A stretch of 28,503 nucleotides of DNA from Nemertoderma westbladi (GCA_032718475.1 JAUCBJ010005030.1:1-28503), one strand, 5' to 3'. Positions 12,201-24,345 are shown, numbered from the stretch's first letter. Made by a program: numbers and translations. Notes: generated from the letters alone by a model not told the origin.

Positions 12201-15200
12201 TCGACACGGCTATGTACACATACAACAAACCGGAGTCCGAATAGAATACACAACATATCGACACGGATGTGTACACATACAACAAACCGGGTCCGAATAG
12301 AATACACAACCGATCGACACGGCTGTGTACACATACAACAAACCGGAGTCCGAATAGAATACACAACATATCGACACGGCTATGTACACATACAACAAAC
12401 CGGAGTCCGAATAGAATACACAACCAATCAACATGGCTGTGTACACATACAACAAACCGGAGTCCGAATAGAATACACAACCAATCGACAAGGCTGTGTA
12501 CACATACAACAAACTGGGTCCGAATAGAATACACAACCAATCGACAAGGCTGTGTACACATACAACAAACTGGGGTCCAAATAGAATACACAACATATCT
12601 GGGTCCGAATAGAATACACAACATATCGACATGGCTGTGTACACATACAACAAACCGGAGTCCGAATAGAATACACAACATATCGACACGGATGTGTACA
12701 CATACAACAAACCGGGTCCGAATAGAATACACAACCGATCGACACGGCTGTGTACACATACAACAAACTGGGGTCCGAATAGAATACACAACATATCGAC
12801 ACGGCTGTGTACACATACAACAAACCGGAGTCCGAATAGAATACACAACATATCGACACGGCAGTGTACACATACAACAAACCGGAGTCCGAATAGAATA
12901 CACAACATATCGACACGGATGTGTACACATACAACAAACCGGAGTCCGAATAGAATACACAACCGATCGACACGGCTGTGTACACATACAACAAACCGGA
13001 GTCCGAATAGAATACACAACATATTGACGCGGCTGTGTACACATACAACAAACCGGAGTCCGAATAGAATACACAACATATCGACACGGCTGTGTACACA
13101 TACAACAAACCGGAGTCCGAATAGAATACACAACATATCGACACGGCTGTGTACACATACAACAAACCGGAGTCCGAATAGAATACACAACATATCGACA
13201 CGGCTGTGTACACATACAACAAACCGGAGTCCGAATAGAATACACAACATATCGACACGGCTGTGTACACATACAACAAACCGGGGTCCGAATAGAATAC
13301 ACAACATATTGACGCGGCTGTGTACACATACAACAAACCGGAGTCCGAATAGAATACACAACATATTGACGCGGCTGTGTACACATACAACAAACCGGGT
13401 CCGAATAGAATACACAACCGATCGACACGGATGTGTACACATACAACAAACCGGAGTCCGAATAGAATACACAACATATCGACACGGCTGTGTACACATA
13501 CAACAAACCGGAGTCCGAATAGAATACACAACCGATCGACATGGCTGTGTACACATACAACAAACCGGAGTCCGAATAGAATACACAACATATCGACACA
13601 GCTGTGTACACATACAACAAACCGGGGTCTGAATAGAATACACAACCAATCGACACGGCTGTGTACACATACAACAAACCGGGGTCCGAATAGAATACAC
13701 AACCGATCGACACGGCTGTGTACACATACAACAAACCGGGTCCGAATAGAATACACAAATATCGACACGGCTGTGTACACATACAACAAACCGGGTCCGA
13801 ATAGAATACACAAATATCGACACGGCTGTGTACACATACAACAAACCGGAGTCCGAATAGAATACACAACATATCGACACGGCTGTGTACACATACAACA
13901 AACTGGGGTCCAAATAGAATACACAACATATTGACGCGGCTGTGTACACATACAACAAACTGGGGTCCGAATAGAATACACAACATATCGACACGGCTGT
14001 GTACACATACAACAAACCGGGTCCGAATAGAATACACAAATATCGACACGGCTGTGTACACATACAACAAACCGGGTCCGAATAGAATACACAAATATCG
14101 ACACGGCTGTGTACACATACAACAAACCGGAGTCCGAATAGAATACACAACATATCGACACGGCTGTGTACACATACAACAAACTGGGGTCCGAATAGAA
14201 TACACAACATATTGACGCGGCTGTGTACACATACAACAAACCGGAGTCCGAATAGAATACACAACATATTGATGCGGCTGTGTACACATACAACAAACCG
14301 GAGTCCGAATAGAATACACAACATATCGACACGGCTGTGTACACATACAACAAACCGGAGTCTGAATAGAATACACAACATATCGACACAGCTGTGTACA
14401 CATACAACAAACCAGAGTCTGAATAGAATGCACAACCAATCGACACGGATGTGTACACATACAACAAACCGGGGTCCGAATAGAATACACAACATATCGA
14501 CACGGCTGTGTACACATACAACAAACTGGGGTCCGAATAGAATACACAACATATTGACGCGGCTGTGTACACATACAACAAACCGGGGTCCGAATAGAAT
14601 ACACAACATATCGACACAGCTGTGTACACATACAACAAACCAGAGTCTGAATAGAATGCACAACCAATCGACACGGATGTGTACACATACAACAAACCGG
14701 GGTCCGAATAGAATACACAACATATCGACACGGCTGTGTACACATACAACAAACCGGAGTCCGAATAGAATACACAACATATTGACGCGGCTGTGTACAC
14801 ATACAACAAACCGGAGTCCGAATAGAATACACAACATATCGACACAGCTGTGTACACATACAACAAACCAGAGTCTGAATAGAATGCACAACCAATCGAC
14901 ACGGATGTGTACACATACAACAAACCGGGGTCCGAATAGAATACACAACATATCGACACGGCTGTGTACACATACAACAAACCGGAGTCCGAATAGAATA
15001 CACAACATATTGACGCGGCTGTGTACACATACAACAAACCGGAGTCCGAATAGAATACACAACATATCGACACGGCTGTGTACACATACAACAAACCGGA
15101 GTCCGAATAGAATACACAACATATCGACACAGCTGTGTACACATACAACAAACCAGAGTCTGAATAGAATGCACAACCAATCGACACGGATGTGTACACA

Positions 15201-18200
15201 TACAACAAACCGGGGTCCGAATAGAATACACAACATATCGACACGGCTGTGTACACATACAACAAACTGGGGTCCGAATAGAATACACAACATATTGACG
15301 CGGCTGTGTACACATACAACAAACCGGGGTCCGAATAGAATACACAACATATCGACACAGCTGTGTACACATACAACAAACCAGAGTCTGAATAGAATGC
15401 ACAACCAATCGACACGGATGTGTACACATACAACAAACCGGGGTCCGAATAGAATACACAACATATCGACACGGCTGTGTACACATATAACAAACCGGGG
15501 TCCGAATAGAATACACAACACATCGACACGGCTGTGTATACATACAACAAACCGGAGTCCGAATAGAATACACAACATATCGACACGGCTGTGTACACAT
15601 ACAACAAACTGGGGTCCGAATAGAATACACAACATATTGACGCGGCTGTGTACACATACAACAAACTGGGGTCCGAATAGAATACACAACATATCGACAT
15701 GGCTGTGTACACATACAACAAACCGGGTCCGAATAGAATACACAAATATCGACACGGCTGTGTACACATACAACAAACCGGGTCCTAATAGAATACACAA
15801 ATATCGACACGGCTGTGTACACATACAACAAACCGGAGTCCGAATAGAATACACAACATATCGACACGGCTGTGTACACATACAACAAACTGGGGTCCGA
15901 ATAGAATACACAACATATTGACGCGGCTGTGTACACATACAACAAACCGGAGTCCGAATAGAATACACAACATATTGACGCGGCTGTGTACACATACAAC
16001 AAACCGGAGTCTGAATAGAATACACAACATATCGACACGGCTGTGTACACATACAACAAACCGGAGTCCGAATAGAATACACAACATATCGACACAGCTG
16101 TGTACACATACAACAAACCAGAGTCTGAATAGAATGCACAACCAATCGACATGGATGTGTACACATACAACAAACCGGGGTCCGAATAGAATACACAACA
16201 TATCGACACGGCTGTGTACACATACAACAAACTGGGGTCCGAATAGAATACACAACATATTGACGCGGCTGTGTACACATACAACAAACCGGGGTCCGAA
16301 TAGAATACACAACATATCGACACAGCTGTGTACACATACAACAAACCAGAGTCTGAATAGAATGCACAACCAATCGACACGGATGTGTACACATACAACA
16401 AACCGGGGTCCGAATAGAATACACAACATATCAACACGGCTGTGTACACATACAACAAACCGGAGTCCGAATAGAATACACAACATATTGACGCGGCTGT
16501 GTACACATACAACAAACCGGAGTCCGAATAGAATACACAACATATCGACACAGCTGTGTACACATACAACAAACCAGAGTCTGAATAGAATGCACAACCA
16601 ATCGACACGGATGTGTACACATACAACAAACCGGGGTCCGAATAGAATACACAACATATCGACACGGCTGTGTACACATACAACAAACCGGAGTCCGAAT
16701 AGAATACACAACATATTGACGCGGCTGTGTACACATACAACAAACCGGAGTCCGAATAGAATACACAACATATCGACACGGCTGTGTACACATACAACAA
16801 ACCGGAGTCCGAATAGAATACACAACATATCGACACAGCTGTGTACACATACAACAAACCAGAGTCTGAATAGAATGCACAACCAATCGACACGGATGTG
16901 TACACATACAACAAACCGGGGTCCGAATAGAATACACAACATATCGACACGGCTGTGTACACATACAACAAACTGGGGTCCGAATAGAATACACAACATA
17001 TTGACGCGGCTGTGTACACATACAACAAACCGTGGTCCGAATAGAATACACAACATATCGACACAGCTGTGTACACATACAACAAACCAGAGTCTGAATA
17101 GAATGCACAACCAATCGACACGGATGTGTACACATACAACAAACCGGGGTCCGAATAGAATACACAACATATCGACACGGCTGTGTACACATATAACAAA
17201 CCGGGGTCCGAATAGAATACACAACACATCGACACGGCTGTGTATACATACAACAAACCGGAGTCCGAATAGAATACACAACATATCGACACGGCTGTGT
17301 ACACATACAACAAACCGGGGTCCGAATAGAATACACAACACATCGACACGGCTGTGTATACATACAACAAACCGGGGTCCGAATAGAATACACAACATAT
17401 CGACACGGCTGTGTACACATATAACAAACCGGGGTCCGAATAGAATACACAACATATCGACACAGCTGTGTACACATACAACAAACCGGAGTCTGAATAG
17501 AATGCACAACCAATCGACATGGCTGTGTACACATACAACAAACCGGGGTCCGAATAGAATACACAACATATCGACACAGCTGTGTACACATACAACAAAC
17601 CGGGGGTCCGAATAGAATACACAACATATCGACACAGCTGTGTACACATACAACAAACCAGAGTCCGAATAGAATACACAACATATCGACACGGCTGTGT
17701 ACACATACAACAAACCGGGGTCTGAATAGAATGCACAACCAATCGACATGGCTGTGTACACATACAACAAACCGGGGTCCGAATAGAATACACAACATAT
17801 CGACACAGCTGTGTACACATACAACAAACCGGAGTCTGAATAGAATGCACAACCAATCGACATGGCTGTGTACACATACAACAAACCGGGGTCCGAATAG
17901 AATACACAACATATCGACACAACTGTGTACACATACAACAAACCGGAGTCCGAATAGAATACACAACATATCGACACGGCTGTGTACACATACAACAAAC
18001 CGGGGTCCAAATAGAATACACAACCAATCGACACGGCTGTGTACACATACAACAAACCGGGTCCGAATAGAATACACAACCGATCGACACGGCTGTGTAC
18101 ACATACAACAAACCGGGTCCGAATAGAATACACAACCAATCGACACGGCTGTGTACACATACAATAAACTGGGGTCCGAATAGAATACACAACCAATAGA

Positions 18201-18240
18201 CACAGCTGTTTACACATATAACAAACCGGAGGCTGAACTG
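9289..18240. repeat. 57-bp minisatellite/satellite array, about 157 units, in copine intron 2
   Basis: The unit starts TGTGTACACATACAACAAAC, continues through GGGGTCCGAATAGAATACAC and ends AACATATCGACACGGC. It contains the 10-bp palindrome TGTGTACACA. Variants include a 60-bp unit (CAACAACCAATCGACACACC), a 55-bp unit (CCGGGTCCG with ACAAATATCG), a CCGATCGAC form, and a fused unit repeating CCGGAGTCCGACAA (near 11727, 11860 and 12050). Blocks of units recur as higher-order repeats at offsets of 800 bp (about 9640-9950 with 10440-10750) and 1706 bp (about 13835-15540 with 15541-17246). Because 57 is a multiple of three and the unit is stop-free in five of six frames, very long open frames appear on both strands. 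They are artefacts. Confidence 0.98.
13835..17246. repeat. 1706-bp higher-order tandem duplication inside the 57-bp array
   Basis: Marker variants recur at exactly 1706 bp: the CCGGGTCCG unit at 14017 and 15723; the CCAGAGTCTG units at 14412/16118, 14640/16346, 14868/16574 and 15153/16859; and the ATATAACAAA variant near 15485/17191. The length equals 28 units of 57 bp plus 2 units of 55 bp. Copies differ at a few bases (for example GATGCGGC against GACGCGGC near 14271, and CCGTGGTCC near 17032). A partial third copy continues to about 17310. This shows a recent duplication of a 30-unit block. Confidence 0.85.
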
Positions 18241-18341
18241 ATTGCCGCAATCCGCAGCATGCAAATCATGTGGTAGATCACGTGATAGCGGTACTATAGC
18301 TTTACGAGTTGTATAAGAGTGTGACGGTGACGTGGAAAGAA

Positions 18342-18357
18342 CCCCCCCCCCCCCCCC
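18342..18357 (+). repeat. poly-C tract (16 C)
   Basis: A run of 16 cytosines lies about 100 bp after the 57-bp array and just before the + strand retroelement remnant. Confidence 0.9.
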
Positions 18358-18362
18358 TGTCT

Positions 18363-20028
18363 AGGTCCCTGAACAGGCAGTACTCTGTTAATCTACAGAA
18401 GCTTATAAACCAAGAGGTTGATGCCATCAATGATGCTGACGACAGCAGGCAATCATCCCAGTCATGTTGACACATCAACCAGAACGAACAACGGATGCAA
18501 AATTGATCGACAGCAAACAGGTTGAATCTGATATAAAAAAAAATCTGATTAAGAGTGAAGCAAGTGATATTTGGAACTTGAATGCGGAAACGTTAATACA
18601 TGCAGCTTCTCCCCAGTTTCATGCATTTATTGCTAAACTGTTCAACAAAATAAATCAAGGAGGGGTGTGTCTACAGGCATTTACATCTAACCTAATGACA
18701 CCACTACCTAAACTACGCAAGTTACAGTCATCTATTCTTCAACCAATCTCAACTCGCAACATCGCAAAGTTGTGGGAAATATCGCTTCTCAAAGAGCTTA
18801 CGCAGTTGAGGTTTCATGACCTCCAACGTGGATACCGAGAACGAATTGGATCAGAAATGGCCCCTTCAAGCTGTAAGAAGCACCGTCATCAATAAATTTT
18901 ACAGGGGAAATTCACAAATGTTTATTTTCAGTTTAGAACTATCTTCAGCATTCGATACAGTATCCTATACGAAACTATTCGATAAATTATGGCAATCTGA
19001 CACCAGTGATACAGTTATAGATGCTCTCGATATGTATTACATAAAATCGAATGCTTACTTGAAAAGTTGTGGTTACATATACAAATAAAATTGCATTGGA
19101 ACAGGGTGTCCGCCAAGGAGGAATCCTTTAACTCTTTAACTACTACATAAAAGATCTTATCGAATACATTAGTACATCTGGTCTCGGAGTACATATTGGC
19201 ACTGAGTCATAGAGCATTATTAGCTATGCTGACGATATTATCTTGTTGACGAATCTAAAATCCGATCTAGGCGCTATGATGTCTTTCATATTAGACCATT
19301 TTGAACAACACAATCTAACAATAGATTCAAAAAGTCTCATTTTTTATCAATATCTCCTGACGGTACAACAGGGGATCAAGACACATTAGAACTGGATAAC
19401 ATTTCATTTAAGCCTGAGTTGTCCTGTACCTACATGGGTCTACCACTACCAGCGCATTATCAAACAATGGAAGACCTGGTTCGTCGTGGTCTGGCAGTGG
19501 ATACAACACCGTTGAGCAACTAGCCTCGTGTGGGGGGCGGAGTGTCTCCCAAGCATAATGTATGGAGTGTCGTCATTACCTTCAAGAACTATGGAAAATT
19601 TCTGTAAGATGATCAGGAGGGCAATGCGATCAATACTACGACTGGATAACCGCCTATCAAATAGGGCTCTCTACGCTCTGTTTGTCGTTGATATCGAACT
19701 CTGTATACGGGCAAAGCAGATACGACTCATAAACCAATTATTTAACTCTGAGAACAATAAGATCACTTTTCTATTTGCAAATGCCATGTGCGACCATCGC
19801 TGAAGACATACAAAAGTTGAGCTTTTTGAATCATACAACGAAAGGTCCTGGATATATAATTTCCCCAGTCTTACTTCACTAACCATAAGCGAATATTCGG
19901 TAAAACACTGCATCAAGGCAGCATATAAATTAGCATGGACAAACCCATCACCTAAGGATAACTTCATCTTTGCTTACTGTGAGTCGCCCCTACAAGGATA
20001 GCTATAGCAGAATATCTAGAATATTTGA
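18363..20028 (+). pseudogene. decayed non-LTR retrotransposon reverse transcriptase, + strand
   Basis: Several frames must be combined to read this relic. About 18363-18450 resembles the linker before a reverse transcriptase (RSLNRQYSVNLQKLINQEVD). Frame 18464-18895 has HAFIAKLFNK and SNLMTPLPK. Frame 18816-19088 has the catalytic block A motif FSLELSSAFDTVSYTKLFDK. Then come GVRQGGIL near 19105 and the catalytic SYADDIILL with YADD at 19225-19236, and CTYMGLPLP near 19430 as the YLG-like motif. Frame 19528-19803 continues into the C-terminal region. In-frame stops (such as in GGIL-stop-LFN and TES-stop-SII) and several frameshifts show it is dead. The 5' endonuclease is missing. The clade is uncertain and differs from the minus-strand element next to it. 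Confidence 0.8.
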
Positions 20029-20040
20029 ACTGACTGACAC
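20029..20040. repeat. candidate target-site duplication, left copy
   Basis: ACTGACTGACAC at 20029-20040 is repeated exactly at 21719-21730. The two copies directly flank the minus-strand retroelement, one next to its 3' TAG tail and one at its truncated 5' end. Twelve bases fits target-primed reverse transcription. The word is low in complexity (TGAC repeats), so chance is possible. Confidence 0.5.
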
Positions 20041-21718
20041 TACTACTACTAGGTCGAGCGAACTCGGACAGTGGAAATGAGATCCTTCCAGGCTTTCCGA
20101 TTCTCCATAGTTGTTGCAATTTTGTTTCTCCCAAATCCAGTATCCCTTTCAAGTTGATCTATATATGTTATCGCTGGTCGTCCACGACTACGCTTTCCAT
20201 GAGTTGGTTGCTAGAGAAGTAGATCTGGTATGACCTCGTCTTTACTTCGCCAGCAGTGCCCACTGAATTTTAATCTGCGTTCACGGAGGGTGGTTGATGC
20301 AGGTGGTATTGTACAATAAAGCTCGGCGTTTGTCATGTGTTGTCTCCAGCTGATGTTTAGGGCTGCCCTTAGTAGTCTTTTGTAGCAACCATCAATTCGT
20401 TGTTCAAGTGATTTAGTCAGTGTCCAGGTCTCACCCCCGTATAAAAATACACCTTCCACTGTGGCTCGAAAGAACGTAGTCTTCAGGTACCTGGATAGAT
20501 CTGATTTCCAGATGGTATCCATTTTTGATAGAGCTACCCAAGCCTTTGCTTTCCTAACTTATATGTCCTTTTTTATGATCCAAGGTACTGGAAGTCATCG
20601 ACCTCCCTTAGTTGATTATTATCAATGGTTGTCAAGTTTCCATCAACATTAAAGGTCATGAATTCGGTCTTGGTAGCATTTATATGCATGCAATCCAACC
20701 TCCTTAGCAGCCCTCTCCACTTTATTTAGTAGAAGCTGTGCATCTGCTAGCGTATTAGCTGGGCAGGGCGATGTCATCCGCAAAGTCGGTGTCTGTGACT
20801 GTAGTTGCCGGATATCTACTACTTCTGCGTTCTTGAAGTGTGAATCCCAGATCTTCACCCTTTGTGGCCGTCCTCATTGCGTAATTCAGCACAATTACAA
20901 AAAGTAATGGTGCTAATGTGTCACCTTGCAGTACACCAGCCAGGATTGAGAAAAACTCAGTTTCACCATCTGGTGAGAGTACCTGCGCTTCTGTGTCACA
21001 ATATAACAATCCAATGCCAGCAACAATTACTTCTGGTATTCCATAAGCTCTTAGGATTTCAATCATTTTACCTCTATGGATGGAGTCGAATGCCTTCTTG
21101 AAGTCCACAAAAGTCATGACTGCGGGGAGATTCTTTGACTTAATTCCTTCAATCAGTCTCCGTAGTGCAAGTATCTGAGCTATTGTTGATTTACTTGGTC
21201 GAAATCCATTTTGGCTCTTACGCAGTAGTTTCTCTATGTGAGGCCTAATCCTATATAGAATCATTTTATTGTATATTTTGGCAGCTACCACAAGCAGACA
21301 GATCCCACGATAGTTTGTTGGTATGCCGAGGTCTCCTTTCTTGGGGAGAGGCTTTAGTTGACCTTTAGTCCAAAATTGGTGGTGGCTTTTCCCCTTTTAA
21401 CATCCGGTTGCAAACATTCAATAATGGTCTGTTTAGCACTCCTGTTTTCCATACCTCCGCTGGGATTTCATCTAATCCACTCGCTTTATTATTGGATATG
21501 CTTTTAATGCTTCTTTGGAGTTCGGCAGGTGTGAAGTCCCCTGTTTCTATAGGTAGTGTCTTGTCATATATTTTCCTTGTAGGGCTGACCTCGATGTTTA
21601 GTGGCTGCCCAAGCAAGTTGCTGAAGTGATTTTTACACTTCCCAACACGTTATTCAGGACTATCGGCTTTGAGGCGCCCCTTTGCACAACTTTTCCGACC
21701 AGATATAATCAGACTGAC
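20041..21718 (-). pseudogene. 5'-truncated non-LTR retrotransposon, reverse transcriptase relic, - strand
   Basis: Read from right to left, 21616-21365 has NNKASGLDEIPAEVWKTG. Then come PLPKKGDLGIPTNYRGI, QNGFRPSKSTIAQILALRR, FVDFKKAFDSIHRGK, AGVLQGDTLAPLLF and the catalytic FADD at 20773-20784. 20522-20214 has LYGGETWTLTKSLEQRIDGC and ERRLKFSGHCWR, and the tail has HGKRSRGRPAITYIDQLERD before the stop at 20049-20051. It is broken by frameshifts near 21375, 20762 and about 20680, by stops near 20590, and by a TAG at 20211-20213 in frame with the tail. The endonuclease part is absent, which fits 5' truncation. The coding end runs straight into a TAGTAGTAG tail. It resembles RTE-like or related endonuclease/RT elements; the clade is not certain. 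Confidence 0.88.
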
Positions 21719-21730
21719 ACTGACTGACAC
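21719..21730. repeat. candidate target-site duplication, right copy
   Basis: This is the exact partner of 20029-20040. The preceding bases (GACTGACACTGACTG) are also TGAC-rich, so the exact element boundary could be a few bases off. Confidence 0.5.
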
Positions 21731-22466
21731 ATTACATTGTAAATACGTTTCTAATATAGTAATAACCCTTCCTTGCTGTCGATATGCATATAATATGGAA
21801 TTTATTATTGATATATATTTATTTTAAACATCGAAATCCAATTAAACCGCCTGTGGAATCCGGATTTTAACTAAATTTTCAGCTAAATAATAATTAATAC
21901 TCTAGGATAAAGACAAAAAAACATTCGAATTATAGCGATTTACGTCTCAAAATTTGCACATTAGTATTTTGATATTATCTTTGCCACTTTTTGGTTAAAT
22001 TTAAAACGGTTTTCTGATTCAGAATCTGCAGATGAAGGCGGTTCTAATGATATCCAGATTTCATTATAATTTCAAAGACGAAAAATAAAATAAGGGGGGG
22101 GGGGGACTTTCGACGCACTAAAAATTCATCCCTCTCCAGGGGAAATTCGACGCAAATAACAGCTGATTACTCTCAAAAATAAAACTGTAACCTGTTATAT
22201 TGTGTTTAGTTTATTGTTTTGGTTAAATTAACGTGCCACTGTAACCTGCTCCTTTCCCTAAATAGAGAATTTAACATTGAGGCGGGATATTAATTCGCCA
22301 AGATGGGACTTGCGTCCAGTTCCCTTTTTCATTTTGTAACATAATCGATTAATTTTAATATGTGTCTCATAACTGAGCCTCGTGCTGCGCGAAGGCCCCA
22401 CGTACGTGTTACCGTTATTTACAGTATAACTTAACTTAAACAATGATATTGTATGTTTCCGTATAG
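21731..22466 (+). other. copine intron 2, distal part
   Basis: AT-rich unique sequence between the minus-strand retroelement and the exon at 22467. It contains a 12-G run at 22094-22105. The first bases (ATTACATTGTAAATA) could be the untranslated tail of the + strand retroelement if the minus-strand copy inserted into it. The small minus-strand frame at 22258-22443 has no recognisable product. The last bases form the acceptor TTTCCGTATAG. Confidence 0.55.
22094..22105 (+). repeat. poly-G tract (12 G)
   Basis: A run of 12 guanines in intron 2, about 360 bp before the exon at 22467. Confidence 0.9.
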
Positions 22467-22530
22467 CGATGACTTAATTGGGTCAATTGATTGTACCCTC
22501 AATGACCTAATCCAGCTGTCTCAGTTAGAG
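22467..22530 (+). CDS. CPNE: copine-like gene, internal exon (end of second C2 domain)
   Basis: This 64-bp exon is too short to stand out as an ORF. It follows the acceptor TTTCCGTATAG (ending 22466) and ends at GAG|GTAAGG (GT at 22531). Its first base C completes a Ser codon with the AG from the exon ending at 8477. The remaining 21 codons read DDLIGSIDCTLNDLIQLSQL plus E. Joined to the previous exon this gives NKSGSDDLIG, which matches the copine loop 3 and DLIG strand that follow CxDxD. It ends in phase 0. The next exon, expected to run on toward the linker before the A-like domain, was not found before the window ends. The phase match across a 14-kb intron is strong support. Confidence 0.85.
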
Positions 22531-22690
22531 GTAAGGTTGTTTGGACGCCCAACCCAGGACGTTGTTTCACTGTTTAGCTTAGAAAGACTCACACTATTGT
22601 GTATAGATTGCGTTGAATGACCTGGATATAATATATAGTCACATTATGCTGATAGACGTTGTAGAATGACCTAAATGTATCTCAATTTCA
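22531..22690 (+). other. start of copine intron 3
   Basis: A short unique stretch from the donor GTAAGG to the start of the 29/30-bp array. No further exon or regulatory motif was recognised. Confidence 0.6.
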
Positions 22691-24110
22691 TTGATTGACT
22701 CGCTTGTTTGGCATCTGAGACTGATTGTCTCGCTTTTTGGCATCTGAGACTGATTGACTCGCTGTTTGGCATCTGAGACTGATTGACTCGCTTATTTGGC
22801 ATCTGAGACTGATTGACTCGCTGTTTGGCATCTGAGACTGATTGACTCGCTTGTTTGGCATCTGAGACTGATTGACTCGCTTGTTTGGCATCTGAGACTG
22901 ATTGACTCGCTTGTTTGGCATCTGAGACTGATTGTCTCGCTTGTTTGGCATCTGAGACTGATTGACTCGCTGTTTGACATCTGAGACTGATTGACTCGCT
23001 GTTTGGCATCTGAGACTGATTGACTCGTTTGTTTGGCATCTGACACTGATTGACTCGCTGTTTGGTATCTGAGACTGATTGACTCGCTGTTTGACATCTG
23101 AGACTGATTGACTCGCTGTTTGGCATCTGAGACTGATTGACTCGTTTGTTTGGCATCTGACACTGATTGACTCGCTTGTTTGGCATCTGAGACTGATTTG
23201 ACTCGCTTGTTTGGCATCTGAGACTGATTGACTCGCTTGTTTGGCATCTGAGACTGATTGACTCGCTGTTTGGCATCTGAGACTGATTGACTCGCTTGTT
23301 TGGCATCTGAGACTGATTGACTCGCTTGTTTGGCATCTGAGACTGATTGACTCGCTTGTTTGGCATCTGAGACTGATTGTCTCGCTTGTTTGGCATCTGA
23401 GACTGATTGACTCGCTGTTTGGTATCTGAGACTGATTGACTCGCTTGTTTGGCATCTGAGACTGATTGACTCGCTTGTTTGGCATCTGAGACTGATTGAC
23501 TCGCTTGTTTGGCATCTGAGACTGATTGTCTCGCTTGTTTGGCATCTGAGACTGATTGACTCGCTGTTTGGCATCTGAGACTGATTGACTCGCTGTTTGG
23601 CATCTGAGACTGATTGACTCGCTTGTCATCTGAGACTGATTGACTCGCTTGTTTGGCATCTGAGACTGATTGACTCGCTTGTTTGGCATCTGAGACTGAT
23701 TGTCTCGCTTGTTTGGCATCTGAGACTGATTGACTCGCTGTTTGGCATCTGAGACTGATTGACTCGCTGTTTGGCATCTGAGACTGATTGATTCGCTGTT
23801 TGGCATCTGAGACTGATTGACTCGCTGTTTGACATCTGAGACTGATTGACTTGCTGTTTGGCATCTGAGACTGATTGACTCGCTGTTTGGCACCTGAGAC
23901 TGATTGACTCGCTGTTTGGCATCTGAGACTGATTGACTCGCTTGTTTGGCATCTGAGACTGATTGACTCGCTGTTTGGCATCTGAGACTGATTGACTCGC
24001 TGTTTGGCATCTGAGACTGATTGACTCGCTTGTTTGGCACCTGAGACTGATTGACTCGCTTGTTTGGCATCTGAAACTGATTGTCTCGCTTGTTTGGCAT
24101 CTGAGACTGA
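22691..24110. repeat. 29/30-bp minisatellite array, about 48 units, in copine intron 3
   Basis: The unit reads TTGACTCGCT, then TGTTTGGCATCTGAGACTGA (30 bp) or the same without one T (29 bp). Variants are TTGTCTCGCT, TTTGACATC, TTTGGTATC, TCTGACACTGA and GGCACCTGAG. A 4-unit block (with TTTGACATC then CGTTTG and GACACTGA) occurs twice, near 22972 and 23088. The mix of 29- and 30-bp units shifts the frame repeatedly. The long minus-strand frames rich in SQSVSDAKQ-like and NQSQMPN-like repeats are therefore artefacts. The array starts about 160 bp after the exon ending at 22530. Confidence 0.97.
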
Positions 24111-24345
24111 TATCTGTTGGAAGTTTATAATCGTTAGTTACCTTGTTGCTTGTTTTCACAGACTGATTGGACAGCAGTGGATGCAAACGATTTACAATGC
24201 GAATGATAATCATTTGCAACTGCAATGCATGCGCTACCTTCATCGCCGCAATTAAAATAATTTATCCTGTTATAAAATATCACTGATATTTACAGTAAAT
24301 GTTACAGCTGTTGTAAGCTACTGTACAACTTTGTACATTCTTGTG
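24111..24345 (+). other. spacer between two minisatellite arrays
   Basis: Unique intronic sequence of 235 bp. The end (about 24308-24345) has TTGTAAGC and TGTACAAC words that may be a decayed first unit of the next array. No gene was seen. Confidence 0.5.

Noticed and set aside
9185-18264. Very long open frames on both strands (up to about 2,990 codons on the minus strand, about 800 on the plus strand)
   Set aside because: They arise from a 57-bp unit without stops, in several overlapping frames at once. There is no start context, domain or codon pattern of a gene, and reading shifts between repeat frames at 55- and 56-bp units.
22671-24243. Minus-strand frames of 205-470 codons made of short SQSVSDAKQ-like repeats
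   Set aside because: They are translations of the 29/30-bp minisatellite, changing frame at each length switch, with no unique domain.
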